From NCBI GenBank assembly GCA_030432255.1, contig JAUIHS010000003.1:156885-220884 (forward strand): 64,000 nt of DNA. Reading direction: 5' to 3'. This document shows positions 46,905 to 54,337 of the stretch, one piece after another (position 1 is the stretch's first letter; each line of letters begins with the position of its first letter). Origin of the DNA: Phycisphaerae bacterium (GTDB taxonomy: Bacteria; Planctomycetota; Phycisphaerae; Phycisphaerales; UBA1924). The notes beneath the pieces were generated by a model. The model was not told the DNA's origin and made no database searches. It saw only the letters and a program-made list of their open reading frames with translations. Both the position numbers and the translations under genes were made by a program.

Positions 46905-47507
46905 TCAGCCGAGTTCGATGGCTTCACCCGCGAGGACGCCATCGGCGACTTCCGCAAGGGAGCGACGTCCGTTTCGAGCCGCCTTCTGGAGCATGGCGTG
47001 CGCCTGAGGCTCTGTCAGGCCGTTCTCCTCGATCAGCTTCCACTTGGCTTGTTCAACGGAGCGACGTCCGGCGAGCGTTCGCTCGAGTTGGGTGATCCGG
47101 GCCGAGTTCTCGGCCTGATTCGTCGCGCGGGCCCAGGCGATCGAGAGCGTGACACGGAGGTTCTCTGAACTGACGGGCTTCAGCAGGTAGCCGAAGACGC
47201 CCGTCTGCTGGGCCTGCTCGATGTAGGTCGGATCGCTGAACGCGGAGATGATGATGGTGGGAATGCCCATCTCCGACCACAGGATGCGCGCCGCTTCCAG
47301 GCCCCCGATTCCGGGCATGCGGATGTCGAGGATCGCAAGATCCGGTGGCTCCTGCCGCGCGCAGTCAATGGCGGACTCGCCGTCACTGACCGGCCCGATC
47401 ACGGAGTGTCCGAGAGCGGCCAGGCTGGTGGTCAGCCCTGTCGCCATCAGGTGCTCGTCGTCCGCCACAAGGATCCGCTGCGGCGTTGCCGGCGTGGCCT
47501 GGCTCAT
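46905..47507 (-). CDS. Response regulator with ANTAR RNA-binding domain
   Basis: 200 aa from ATG 47507. Receiver domain 1-125: ILVADDEHLMATGL, phosphoacceptor Asp in LAILDIRMPGIGG, and Lys in YLLKPVSSENL. The C-terminus is an ANTAR domain (about 135-195): VEQAKWKLIEENGLTEPQAHAML and RSLAEVADGVL, which binds double-hairpin RNA to stop transcription termination. The family often controls ethanolamine, nitrate or amide use. No histidine kinase or such operon is in the window. Upstream starts (47531, 47540) are possible. Confidence 0.92.
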   Translation of the reverse strand: MSQATPATPQRILVADDEHLMATGLTTSLAALGHSVIGPVSDGESAIDCARQEPPDLAILDIRMPGIGGLEAARILWSEMGIPTIIISAFSDPTYIEQAQQTGVFGYLLKPVSSENLRVTLSIAWARATNQAENSARITQLERTLAGRRSVEQAKWKLIEENGLTEPQAHAMLQKAARNGRRSLAEVADGVLAGEAIELG

Positions 47508-47656
47508 AGTGGGTTGGTCTCCCTCAGTCATCAAACACATTGCCTGCAGGAGGGTGGCACGGACCTCCATCCAATTGGATGATTCTATCTGATACGACGC
47601 AAACGCCAAGATGCCTTTGCGTAATTCACGTCACTTGTGCGCCGCGGGATTCAACT

Positions 47657-48841
47657 TCAGTCGAGCCAGTCTCCCAGCCGAAGTCGCTCGGGCACGTACT
47701 GCTCGGTGACGTAGCTGATGTCCTTGGTGATGAGCGACTCCACTTCCATCTTGAAGCCGTTCTTCAGCATCTTGTTGATCTCGGTCTGCCAACGCTTCTT
47801 CTCCGTGAACCAGGGGTACGCGGCGATCTGCTTCGCTCTCGCGATATCCCGGTCATTCAGGCTGATCTTCACATCATCTGAGAGTTCGCATCGGTCGTAA
47901 TCGATGGCCCTGATGCCGAGGAACTTGGCCTCCGGAATCGCCATCCGCTGCGACTCAAAGGCCAGGTTGATCGAGCCCTGCTTGATCACCGAGTAGATGT
48001 AGTGCCCCCACGGGTCGCAGTCGAGCAGGCAGTACACCGGCAGTTTGAGTTCGTTGTGGAGCCGGTAGAGGAGACGACGGACGCCGCGAGGCGGCTGGCC
48101 GCCGCCCTCGGTCAGGATACAGTTGTGCTGTTCCCAGAAGCGGTCCTCGTTGAAGCGGGACCAGACGGTGTTCTTCTCGACATGCAGGACGAAGTCCGCT
48201 TCACACTCTCCGAACTGGATGACGTCGGGTTCCACGATACTGGGGATGGCGTATCCCCCGGAGCCCATCCGCCGACAGTTGATCTCATCGCCGGAGTCCA
48301 TGACCGTGATGTTGCCGACCATGGTGCCGGCCTTCTTGGCGAAGAGGTGCAGTTCTTCCCGGAGCGCTCCGACCATGACCTCCAGGTCCTCGAGCACGGC
48401 ATCGGACTCGCTCTGGTCCTCCAGCGTCTTCTCTTTTGTTCCCTGGATCGTGTGCAGGCACTTGTAGTACATGCCTCGAAGGCTCGTGGTCTTGCCAGCT
48501 TCCACCAGTTCCTTGGTGCCGTTTGCCAGCAGCATGGTCTGCATGAACTTGCGCGCCGTCTTCAGGTCGAAGAGCGGACGCCGCTGCTTGGCACTGCCCA
48601 TCTCCAGCGTTCGGCGCGACTTGTTGTACTTGGTGTTCGAGAGGTTGCGCGACGGGACTTCGACGAAGGGATCGCGGCGGGCAAGGCTCGAGCGCACGAC
48701 GCTGTCCGCCATTTTCACGATGCGAGCCGTGGTCTCACCGTCGGTGGATCGTGCCGCCGGCGCCGCGGACTTCGCGGTGCCGGCGCGCGTGCTGACCTTC
48801 TTCTTTGATGTCTTCTTGCGTGTGGTTTTCTTCTTGGCCAT
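47657..48841 (-). CDS. top6A: DNA topoisomerase VI subunit A
   Basis: 394 aa. The Spo11/TopoVI-A catalytic Tyr is in LRGMYYKCLH (about residue 124), in the winged-helix 5Y-CAP domain. The Toprim domain has the Glu in FVLHVEKNTVWSRF and the DxD in LLDCDPWGHYIYS (about 275). It makes the double-strand break and religation for ATP-dependent strand passage. The N-terminal 30 residues are Lys-rich (MAKKKTTRKKTSKKKVSTR). Subunit B lies 3 bases upstream in the same operon, so the heterotetramer should form. Topoisomerase VI is typical of archaea and plants and sporadic in bacteria. Confidence 0.93.
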   Translation of the reverse strand: MAKKKTTRKKTSKKKVSTRAGTAKSAAPAARSTDGETTARIVKMADSVVRSSLARRDPFVEVPSRNLSNTKYNKSRRTLEMGSAKQRRPLFDLKTARKFMQTMLLANGTKELVEAGKTTSLRGMYYKCLHTIQGTKEKTLEDQSESDAVLEDLEVMVGALREELHLFAKKAGTMVGNITVMDSGDEINCRRMGSGGYAIPSIVEPDVIQFGECEADFVLHVEKNTVWSRFNEDRFWEQHNCILTEGGGQPPRGVRRLLYRLHNELKLPVYCLLDCDPWGHYIYSVIKQGSINLAFESQRMAIPEAKFLGIRAIDYDRCELSDDVKISLNDRDIARAKQIAAYPWFTEKKRWQTEINKMLKNGFKMEVESLITKDISYVTEQYVPERLRLGDWLD

Positions 48842-48844
48842 CGA

Positions 48845-50725
48845 TCACCGCCCCTTGCTCTTCCGGACCTTCTTCTTGACCTTCTTCTTCACGCGCTTCT
48901 TCTTCGGGGTCGTCTCGGTGGCATCCTCGTCGGCGCCGAACAACGTATCCTGCGACTCGCTCTGAGCCTCCTCACCGGGATCCTCCTCAGCATCGGGGGC
49001 CGTTTCCTTCCGCAGGAAGACCGCATCGTCGTTCGCCAGTCGGCCGCCGTCGTCGACGACCTTGCCGTCCTGATCGAGCACGACATCGAACTCAGCCGTC
49101 TTGCGCTGGGCGGTACTCATCAGTGCTTCGTACAACTCTTCGGCGTCCGTTCCCGTGATGCCGTTGCACGCCTTTGAAATCTCACCGATGTAGCGAAGGA
49201 AGATGCTTCGACGTTCGCCCTCGCGCTTCATCTTCTGCCGACGACGCAGGTAACTGCCCAGCTTGCGGCCGCAATCCTGCAGCGCGAGTTTCATCTCCTT
49301 GCGGATCTCGTCGTAGTCGGCGATGGCTTCCTTCGACTCTGATGTGAAGGGCACCCACACGCTCGCCATGTGAATCATGAAGACGATCGGGCCCGCCGGC
49401 ATGGCGCTGCGCGGCTGCTGCAATCCGTAATTCCGCCAGCTCGTCTCGATGACCGCCTTGAAACTGGAACATGCCGACTGCTGGTATTGCAACGGAACAC
49501 GGTTGGCGAAGCGGTAGACGCGTGCCTGATCTTCGGAAGGCAGGTCGCCGCCGTAGGCGATGCCCGCCTCGATGATGAAGGGGCGGCCCCGGTAGACAGC
49601 CGGCGGTCGGCTGCTGGCCGTGATGAAGTCCGGGCGCAGGCCCTGCTCAAGTCCCTTGAGCATGGTCTTGACGCCGATGGGCGCGAGGCAATTGGTGGGG
49701 GGACCCATCACCTTGACTTCCTGCAGCGCATTGAACAGGCGCTCCGCCTCGGCGTGTCCGACGTTCTTCACCCATGAGCGCGTTGTCAGGCCGGCGGCCT
49801 TCGCGACCTGCTGGGCGACCTTCGGGCCGACCCGGCAGAACTCAGAGCCGAAGAACCCGCCAAGCTGCGTTGCGTCGGTGCGCTCCAGCATGCCGATGAG
49901 CGTGCCGAGTTCAACGCCGTGCGGGTGCGGCTTGATCTCCTGCGGCTGGTCGGGCAACTCGTGGACCGTTCGCTCGTAGATAGTCTCTTCCCCGTCCGGC
50001 GCTGATGCGGTGGCGGGGGAGCGATAGACGAAGCGGGTGTGCGGATTCGCGATGGCGCTGAGCTGAACATATTCATCGACCGACCTGTTGCCCTTGAGGT
50101 ACTTGCCGACCAGTTCAATCTCCACCCGGGTGCCCGTACCACCGGGAAAGAGCACGTCATCTTCAGGATGCTCCGTCTCACTGACCACGTCCGCCTTGTT
50201 CTTCGAGGTGTCCATCTTGAGGACCACCTCGTGGGCCGGCTTCGACTTCCTGGTCTTCGAGATGATGACGACCGGCTTGCCGGTGGTGATGAGACCGTAC
50301 ATGCCGGCAGCAGAGATGCCGATGCCCTGCTGACCTCGTGACATCTTGAGGCGATGGAACTTCGATCCGTAGAGCAGTTTGCCGAAGATGTTCTCGATCT
50401 GACGACGGACGATGCCGGGGCCGTTGTCCTGGACAATGACCAGGTAGCGATCGTCACCCGACTTCGGGAGTGCCTTCAATTCGACGGTGATCTCGGGGAG
50501 GATGCCGGCTTCCTCGCAGGCATCCAACGCGTTGTCGACGGCTTCCTTGACGGTCGTCAGCAACGCCTTTCGAGGATTGTCGAAGCCGAGCAGGTGACGG
50601 TTCTTGGCGAAGAACTCGGAAACCGAGATCTCCCGCTGGCTTTTCGCCATGGACTCTGCCGTGGCGCGTTCCCGCTTCTTCTTCGTCTTCTTCCGAGGCG
50701 CATCCATGGTCGCCGATTCTGACAT
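48845..50725 (-). CDS. top6B: DNA topoisomerase VI subunit B
   Basis: 626 aa from ATG 50725, with GGAGG 9 bases upstream. GHKL ATPase domain: TVKEAVDNALDACEEAG (59-75), VQDNGPGI (98-105), KLLYGSKFH, and RGQQGIGISAAGMYG (about 130-144). A transducer domain follows. The C-terminal 55 residues end in a Lys-rich tail KKKRVKKKVKKKVR that probably binds DNA and mirrors the N-terminal tail of subunit A. It closes the enzyme clamp on ATP binding. It is the first gene of the operon. Confidence 0.94.
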   Translation of the reverse strand: MSESATMDAPRKKTKKKRERATAESMAKSQREISVSEFFAKNRHLLGFDNPRKALLTTVKEAVDNALDACEEAGILPEITVELKALPKSGDDRYLVIVQDNGPGIVRRQIENIFGKLLYGSKFHRLKMSRGQQGIGISAAGMYGLITTGKPVVIISKTRKSKPAHEVVLKMDTSKNKADVVSETEHPEDDVLFPGGTGTRVEIELVGKYLKGNRSVDEYVQLSAIANPHTRFVYRSPATASAPDGEETIYERTVHELPDQPQEIKPHPHGVELGTLIGMLERTDATQLGGFFGSEFCRVGPKVAQQVAKAAGLTTRSWVKNVGHAEAERLFNALQEVKVMGPPTNCLAPIGVKTMLKGLEQGLRPDFITASSRPPAVYRGRPFIIEAGIAYGGDLPSEDQARVYRFANRVPLQYQQSACSSFKAVIETSWRNYGLQQPRSAMPAGPIVFMIHMASVWVPFTSESKEAIADYDEIRKEMKLALQDCGRKLGSYLRRRQKMKREGERRSIFLRYIGEISKACNGITGTDAEELYEALMSTAQRKTAEFDVVLDQDGKVVDDGGRLANDDAVFLRKETAPDAEEDPGEEAQSESQDTLFGADEDATETTPKKKRVKKKVKKKVRKSKGR

Positions 50726-50819
50726 ACGCAGTGCCCTCCGTGGCCCGAACAGAACGTGCTTTCCGGGAGTATACGAAAAGCGGGAGAGCACGCCCGGATC
50801 GCGCGCTACGATGCCAGCC

Positions 50820-51116
50820 ATGGACGAAACGCCACGCTTCTGCCCAGCGTGTGGCTACGACCTGCTGGGGATCGACTCAGAAATCTGCCCGGAGTGCGGC
50901 GGTGATCGGCAGGCTTCGGATGAGTCCCCGCTTCCTGTCGGCTGCGCTCCCGCCATGACGCACCTGTTCGTCAGCCTGCTGGGTCTGGTCGGGCTGGGGT
51001 TCCTGTTCATGCCCTCGCAGAGTGTCTTTCCGGTCGGGCCCATATTGGCGCTGGTCTCCTTCTCGCTCGCCCTGGTCCTGCTCCGTGCCGGAAGATCACC
51101 GCGCGGCGGCGGGTGA
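50820..51116 (+). CDS. Small zinc-ribbon membrane protein
   Basis: 98 aa from ATG 50820 (ATG 50811 is an alternative). FCPACGYDLLGIDSEICPEC (residues 7-26) is a zinc ribbon like that of the 12817 protein. Two transmembrane helices follow at about 43-63 and 68-85. The start region faces top6B with only 94 bases between the two starts. Function unknown; it may be co-transcribed with ndk, which begins 80 bases downstream. Confidence 0.65.
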   Translation: MDETPRFCPACGYDLLGIDSEICPECGGDRQASDESPLPVGCAPAMTHLFVSLLGLVGLGFLFMPSQSVFPVGPILALVSFSLALVLLRAGRSPRGGG

Positions 51117-51196
51117 ACTGCCACCCGGGCCGGTTTCCCGCTATGATTCCCGCCCCAAAACGGAACCGGAATCACCCGAATCAACAGAGGTCAGAC

Positions 51197-51667
51197 ATGG
51201 AAACCACGCTCATCATTCTCAAGCCCGATGCCGTTCAGCGCGGCTTCATGGGTCGAATCATCTCCCGTTTCGAGGACAAGGGCCTCCAGATCGTCGGCGC
51301 CAAGCTCATGATGATCTCGCAGGAACTTGCCGCGAAGCACTACGAGGCTCACCAGTCCAAGGGCTTCTACGCCGGGCTCGTCAAGTTCATGACCAGTTCG
51401 CCCGTGCTCGTCATGGCCATCCGCGGCAACGACGCCATCGCCATCAGCCGCAAGATGATGGGAGCGACCTTCGGCTCCAACGCCGAGCCGGGCACGATTC
51501 GCGGCGACTTCGGCGTCTCGAACTCGTTCAACCTCATCCACGGTTCGGACAGCCCCGAAGCGGCCGAGCGTGAACTCGGGCTCTTCTTCAACAACGGTGA
51601 GGTGCTGAACTTCGACCGCGCGATCGAGAACTGGGTGTATGACATGTCCGGCGGCGAGCCGGAGTAA
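51197..51667 (+). CDS. ndk: Nucleoside diphosphate kinase
   Basis: 156 aa. METTLIILKPDAVQRGFMG, GDFGVSNSFNLIHGSDSPE with the phosphohistidine in NLIHGSD, and FYAGLVKFMTSSPV match the family throughout; it is somewhat longer at the C-terminus than the usual 140 aa. It balances nucleoside triphosphate pools by ping-pong phosphate transfer. AGAGGT precedes ATG 51197. A strong hairpin at 51695-51722 ends the transcript. Confidence 0.97.
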   Translation: METTLIILKPDAVQRGFMGRIISRFEDKGLQIVGAKLMMISQELAAKHYEAHQSKGFYAGLVKFMTSSPVLVMAIRGNDAIAISRKMMGATFGSNAEPGTIRGDFGVSNSFNLIHGSDSPEAAERELGLFFNNGEVLNFDRAIENWVYDMSGGEPE

Positions 51668-51694
51668 GTCGACCAACTCCAGCAGGTTCAATCG

Positions 51695-51729
51695 CAGGGC
51701 GGGCGCACAGGCGTCCGCCCTGTTTCGTT
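51695..51729. terminator. Bidirectional terminator between ndk and ctaA
   Basis: CAGGGCGGGCGC/GCGTCCGCCCTG form a 12-bp stem with one G-U pair and an ACAG loop, followed by TTTCGTT on the plus strand. It lies between two convergent genes, 27 bases past ndk and 12 from the ctaA stop. Confidence 0.85.
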
Positions 51730-51734
51730 CGGGG

Positions 51735-53171
51735 TCACTCGGCCGGCGGGAGCGGCTCAGGCCGACCGGGTCGGATGCGCTTGCGTGTCCAGACCCACAG
51801 GATGGCGGCGAACCCGATGAGTGCAGCGCCGAGGGCCTGATGTGCGGACGCGACAAGGATGTCCATCAGCCCTTCATCGCCGTCATCGACCTTGAGCGCC
51901 CAGAAGGTGACCCATCCAAGGACGAACTGGGCGAGAACGCCGTGGAAGCAGGCGGTACCGGCGCGGCGGATGATGTTGTCTTCGCGATGGCGGCCCCGGG
52001 CCCGGAGGCCGGCGTACATGGCGAAGATGACAACGATGAGCGAGACGGTCATGTGCCCGTGCAGGAAGCCGCCGGCGAGATCCCCCATGTGACGGGCGCC
52101 GGCTCCGAGGATCAGTTGGAGGCCAAGCACGATCAGGAGGCCGGTGGAGGAGGCCCGCAGGGCGCTGTCGGGCCGGGTCTCGTCGGAGCGGCGCCAGGCG
52201 AGCGAAAGAATCGCTGCGGTCGCACAGAGCACAGCGAAGGTCACCTGGCCGCTGATGCCATGCGTCATGGCGAGGAAGAGACTGAGCGTGTTGTCGCCTT
52301 CGGACGAGGGGATCACAGCTTCGTCAGCGGTCACGACGCGGACGCCACCGAGGATGCCCTGAAGGACCACGAGAAGAAAGGCGCCGACGACCATGATGCG
52401 CGACAGGAGTCGTCGATCGTTGATGAGCGTGAGCACCAGCAGGAAGAGCGTCGTGAGTCCCACGAGCGTTCCGAAGAGACGATGGGTGTGCTCATAGAAG
52501 ATGCCGCCGGTCATCTGGCCCAGCGGGTAGAGGAACATGTTGGCGCCGTAACTGTTGGGCCAGTCGGGTACCGCAAGCCCCGCCTCGGTGCTGGTCACAA
52601 GGCCACCCGACAGCAGCACGGGGAGGGTGGAGCACGCGGCGATGAGGGCGAAGCGCGCCAGCCAGGTCTGCCGATCCGCGCTTCGTGGGCGGGCTGAGGT
52701 CGCCGCGGAGACGGCTGTCGCGGAGGCGAGACCGATCAGCGCGCTGAGGAGGAGCGAGCCGCCGATCCAGAGGGGCGCATCGGGGCGCACCTCGTTGGGC
52801 GAGAATGTACCGGTGTCGGCGGAGGGCGTTTCCGGCAGGACTGTCGTGACGTTGGAGTCGGTGGGTGGCGGGGCGGCGGTGTCCTCCGTGAGCGCTGCGC
52901 CGAGCACGAGCATGTTGATGAGTCCGGTGACGATGCCGGCGGCGAGGCCGCGACGTGCCGCTCGTCCGATGGGCTGTCCTCGGCCGGCGAATCCGAGTCC
53001 GGCGCCGAGTGTGGCGAGGAGCAGGACTCCGATGACAGCGGGATCGGCGTTGATCCCGGGGAGGTGGGTGATGAACCCGACGGCCCACATGGGGATGGCG
53101 GTCGCAAATCCGATGGTGAGACAGGCGAGGAGTGTGGAGTCGCCGGACCCGGCTTGATCGGTGGTTGTCAT
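51735..53171 (-). CDS. ctaA: Heme A synthase (CtaA/COX15)
   Basis: 478 aa from ATG 53171. The C-terminal 330 residues are CtaA: GGLVTSTEAGLAVPDWPNSY, the heme-ligand His in FYEHTHRLFGTLVGL, VVLQGILGGVRVV, HMGDLAGGFLHGHM and VASAHQALGAALIG, over eight transmembrane helices. It oxidises heme O to heme A for cytochrome oxidase. The N-terminal 145 residues add about four more hydrophobic segments and a Ser/Thr-rich stretch; this extension is not in standard CtaA. Its divergent partner is the act/cox operon, so both probably respond together. Upstream is the palindrome at 53195-53211. Confidence 0.9.
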   Translation of the reverse strand: MTTTDQAGSGDSTLLACLTIGFATAIPMWAVGFITHLPGINADPAVIGVLLLATLGAGLGFAGRGQPIGRAARRGLAAGIVTGLINMLVLGAALTEDTAAPPPTDSNVTTVLPETPSADTGTFSPNEVRPDAPLWIGGSLLLSALIGLASATAVSAATSARPRSADRQTWLARFALIAACSTLPVLLSGGLVTSTEAGLAVPDWPNSYGANMFLYPLGQMTGGIFYEHTHRLFGTLVGLTTLFLLVLTLINDRRLLSRIMVVGAFLLVVLQGILGGVRVVTADEAVIPSSEGDNTLSLFLAMTHGISGQVTFAVLCATAAILSLAWRRSDETRPDSALRASSTGLLIVLGLQLILGAGARHMGDLAGGFLHGHMTVSLIVVIFAMYAGLRARGRHREDNIIRRAGTACFHGVLAQFVLGWVTFWALKVDDGDEGLMDILVASAHQALGAALIGFAAILWVWTRKRIRPGRPEPLPPAE

Positions 53172-53535
53172 GGTCGGCTCGTTGTTGCTGTTGTACAAGA
53201 ATAATTCTTGTCTGGTGGAATCGTCTCCGATAGAGTACGCGGCGAGGTCGCTGCTGTCGCGGCGTCCCGGCTGGCGTCCTGCTAACTGAGAATGGATATC
53301 AATTGCGACGAGGGGTCAGATCGGCTTGCAGGACACGTACAGATGCCGTTTACTACTGCCCGGCCGGAATTGTTCCGGTCTGAGCGTTGTGTGCGAAGGA
53401 CGTGTCACTTCCCCAGATTCTCGATTCCCAGGCGACCCTGAGGTCCGGAACGGCGTTTCGGACGGGGGGGATCCACATTGAAGTGGGCCGGGTCTCATCG
53501 GGGTCGTGGCAGAACAGGTAACGGGAGTATGCCCC
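53172..53535. other. Divergent control region of ctaA and act operon
   Basis: 364 bases without a gene between two divergent respiratory units. It contains the Fur/PerR-like palindrome near ctaA and a weaker Fur-box-like site at 53288-53306 (13 of 19 matches to the E. coli consensus). Promoters for both units are expected here, but no clear -35/-10 pair was fixed. Confidence 0.5.
53195..53211. promoter_or_regulatory. Fur/PerR-like operator
   Basis: ACAAGAAT, A, ATTCTTGT is a perfect 8-1-8 palindrome. Its core AGAATAATTCT matches the AxAAT-n-ATTxT centre of Fur-family 7-1-7 boxes. It lies 23 bases upstream of the ctaA start codon, where a repressor would block the promoter. Confidence 0.5.
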
Positions 53536-54282
53536 GTGTCGATGGTCTTCCCCAAGTGGATGAATCACTTCCCGACAGCGTCAGCATTGGGCGGCGGTGC
53601 CGCTGCGATGACTGCGATCGGGGTGGTGTGGTATTACTTCACTCCGTCGTACTGGGAGGTGGGCTACGAGCCGATTCAGCCGGTGGAGTACAGCCACCAG
53701 ATCCATGTCGGACTGCTCGGCATGGACTGCAGGTACTGTCACACTGACGTTGAAGAGTCGCCTCACGCCAACATCCCCGACAGTTCGACCTGCATGAACT
53801 GCCACACGGCGGGAACGAAATTGGCAGACGACGGGACGTATGAGTTCGATCCGGCGCAGACGTTCTATCTGAACTCCGACCTGATCGCCAAGCACCACGC
53901 CAACAACCCGAATCTCATTCGCCTGCGCAATGCGTACGCGGAAGGACGCCCGGTTGAGTGGCGGCGTGTGCACAAGCTGCCTGACTACGTGATGTTCAAT
54001 CACGCGGCCCACATCAACGCCGGTGTCAGCTGTTACTCCTGCCACGGTCGGATTGATCAGCAGGCGGTGGTGCGTCAGGAGCATCCGCTGTCGATGGGCT
54101 GGTGTCTCGAGTGCCATCGCGACCCGACGGATGCACTCATCGATACGAACGAGATTCGTATCACGGACCTCGGAGCAGTTGAAGCGCAGCTGATGAGTGA
54201 GAACCAGGCGGAACGCGGCCGCGAACTGCAGGAGCAGGGCGTGATCGTTCCAAGCGACAGTTGCGGCACGTGCCACTATTGA
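53536..54282 (+). CDS. actA: Alternative complex III pentaheme cytochrome c subunit
   Basis: 248 aa from GTG 53536, chosen for GGGAG 9 bases upstream; a GTG at 53506 would add ten residues. One N-terminal membrane helix (about 14-36), then five CxxCH heme motifs: CRYCH, CMNCH, CYSCH, CLECH and CGTCH. These are the ActA features. In ACIII it gives electrons from the iron-sulfur subunit to the next cytochrome c or the oxidase. It heads the operon. Confidence 0.92.
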   Translation: MSMVFPKWMNHFPTASALGGGAAAMTAIGVVWYYFTPSYWEVGYEPIQPVEYSHQIHVGLLGMDCRYCHTDVEESPHANIPDSSTCMNCHTAGTKLADDGTYEFDPAQTFYLNSDLIAKHHANNPNLIRLRNAYAEGRPVEWRRVHKLPDYVMFNHAAHINAGVSCYSCHGRIDQQAVVRQEHPLSMGWCLECHRDPTDALIDTNEIRITDLGAVEAQLMSENQAERGRELQEQGVIVPSDSCGTCHY

Positions 54283-54337
54283 TGCCAAGAGGTTGAGCGG
54301 CGATGAAGCAGATCCACGATTCCATCCAGACGAGTCG

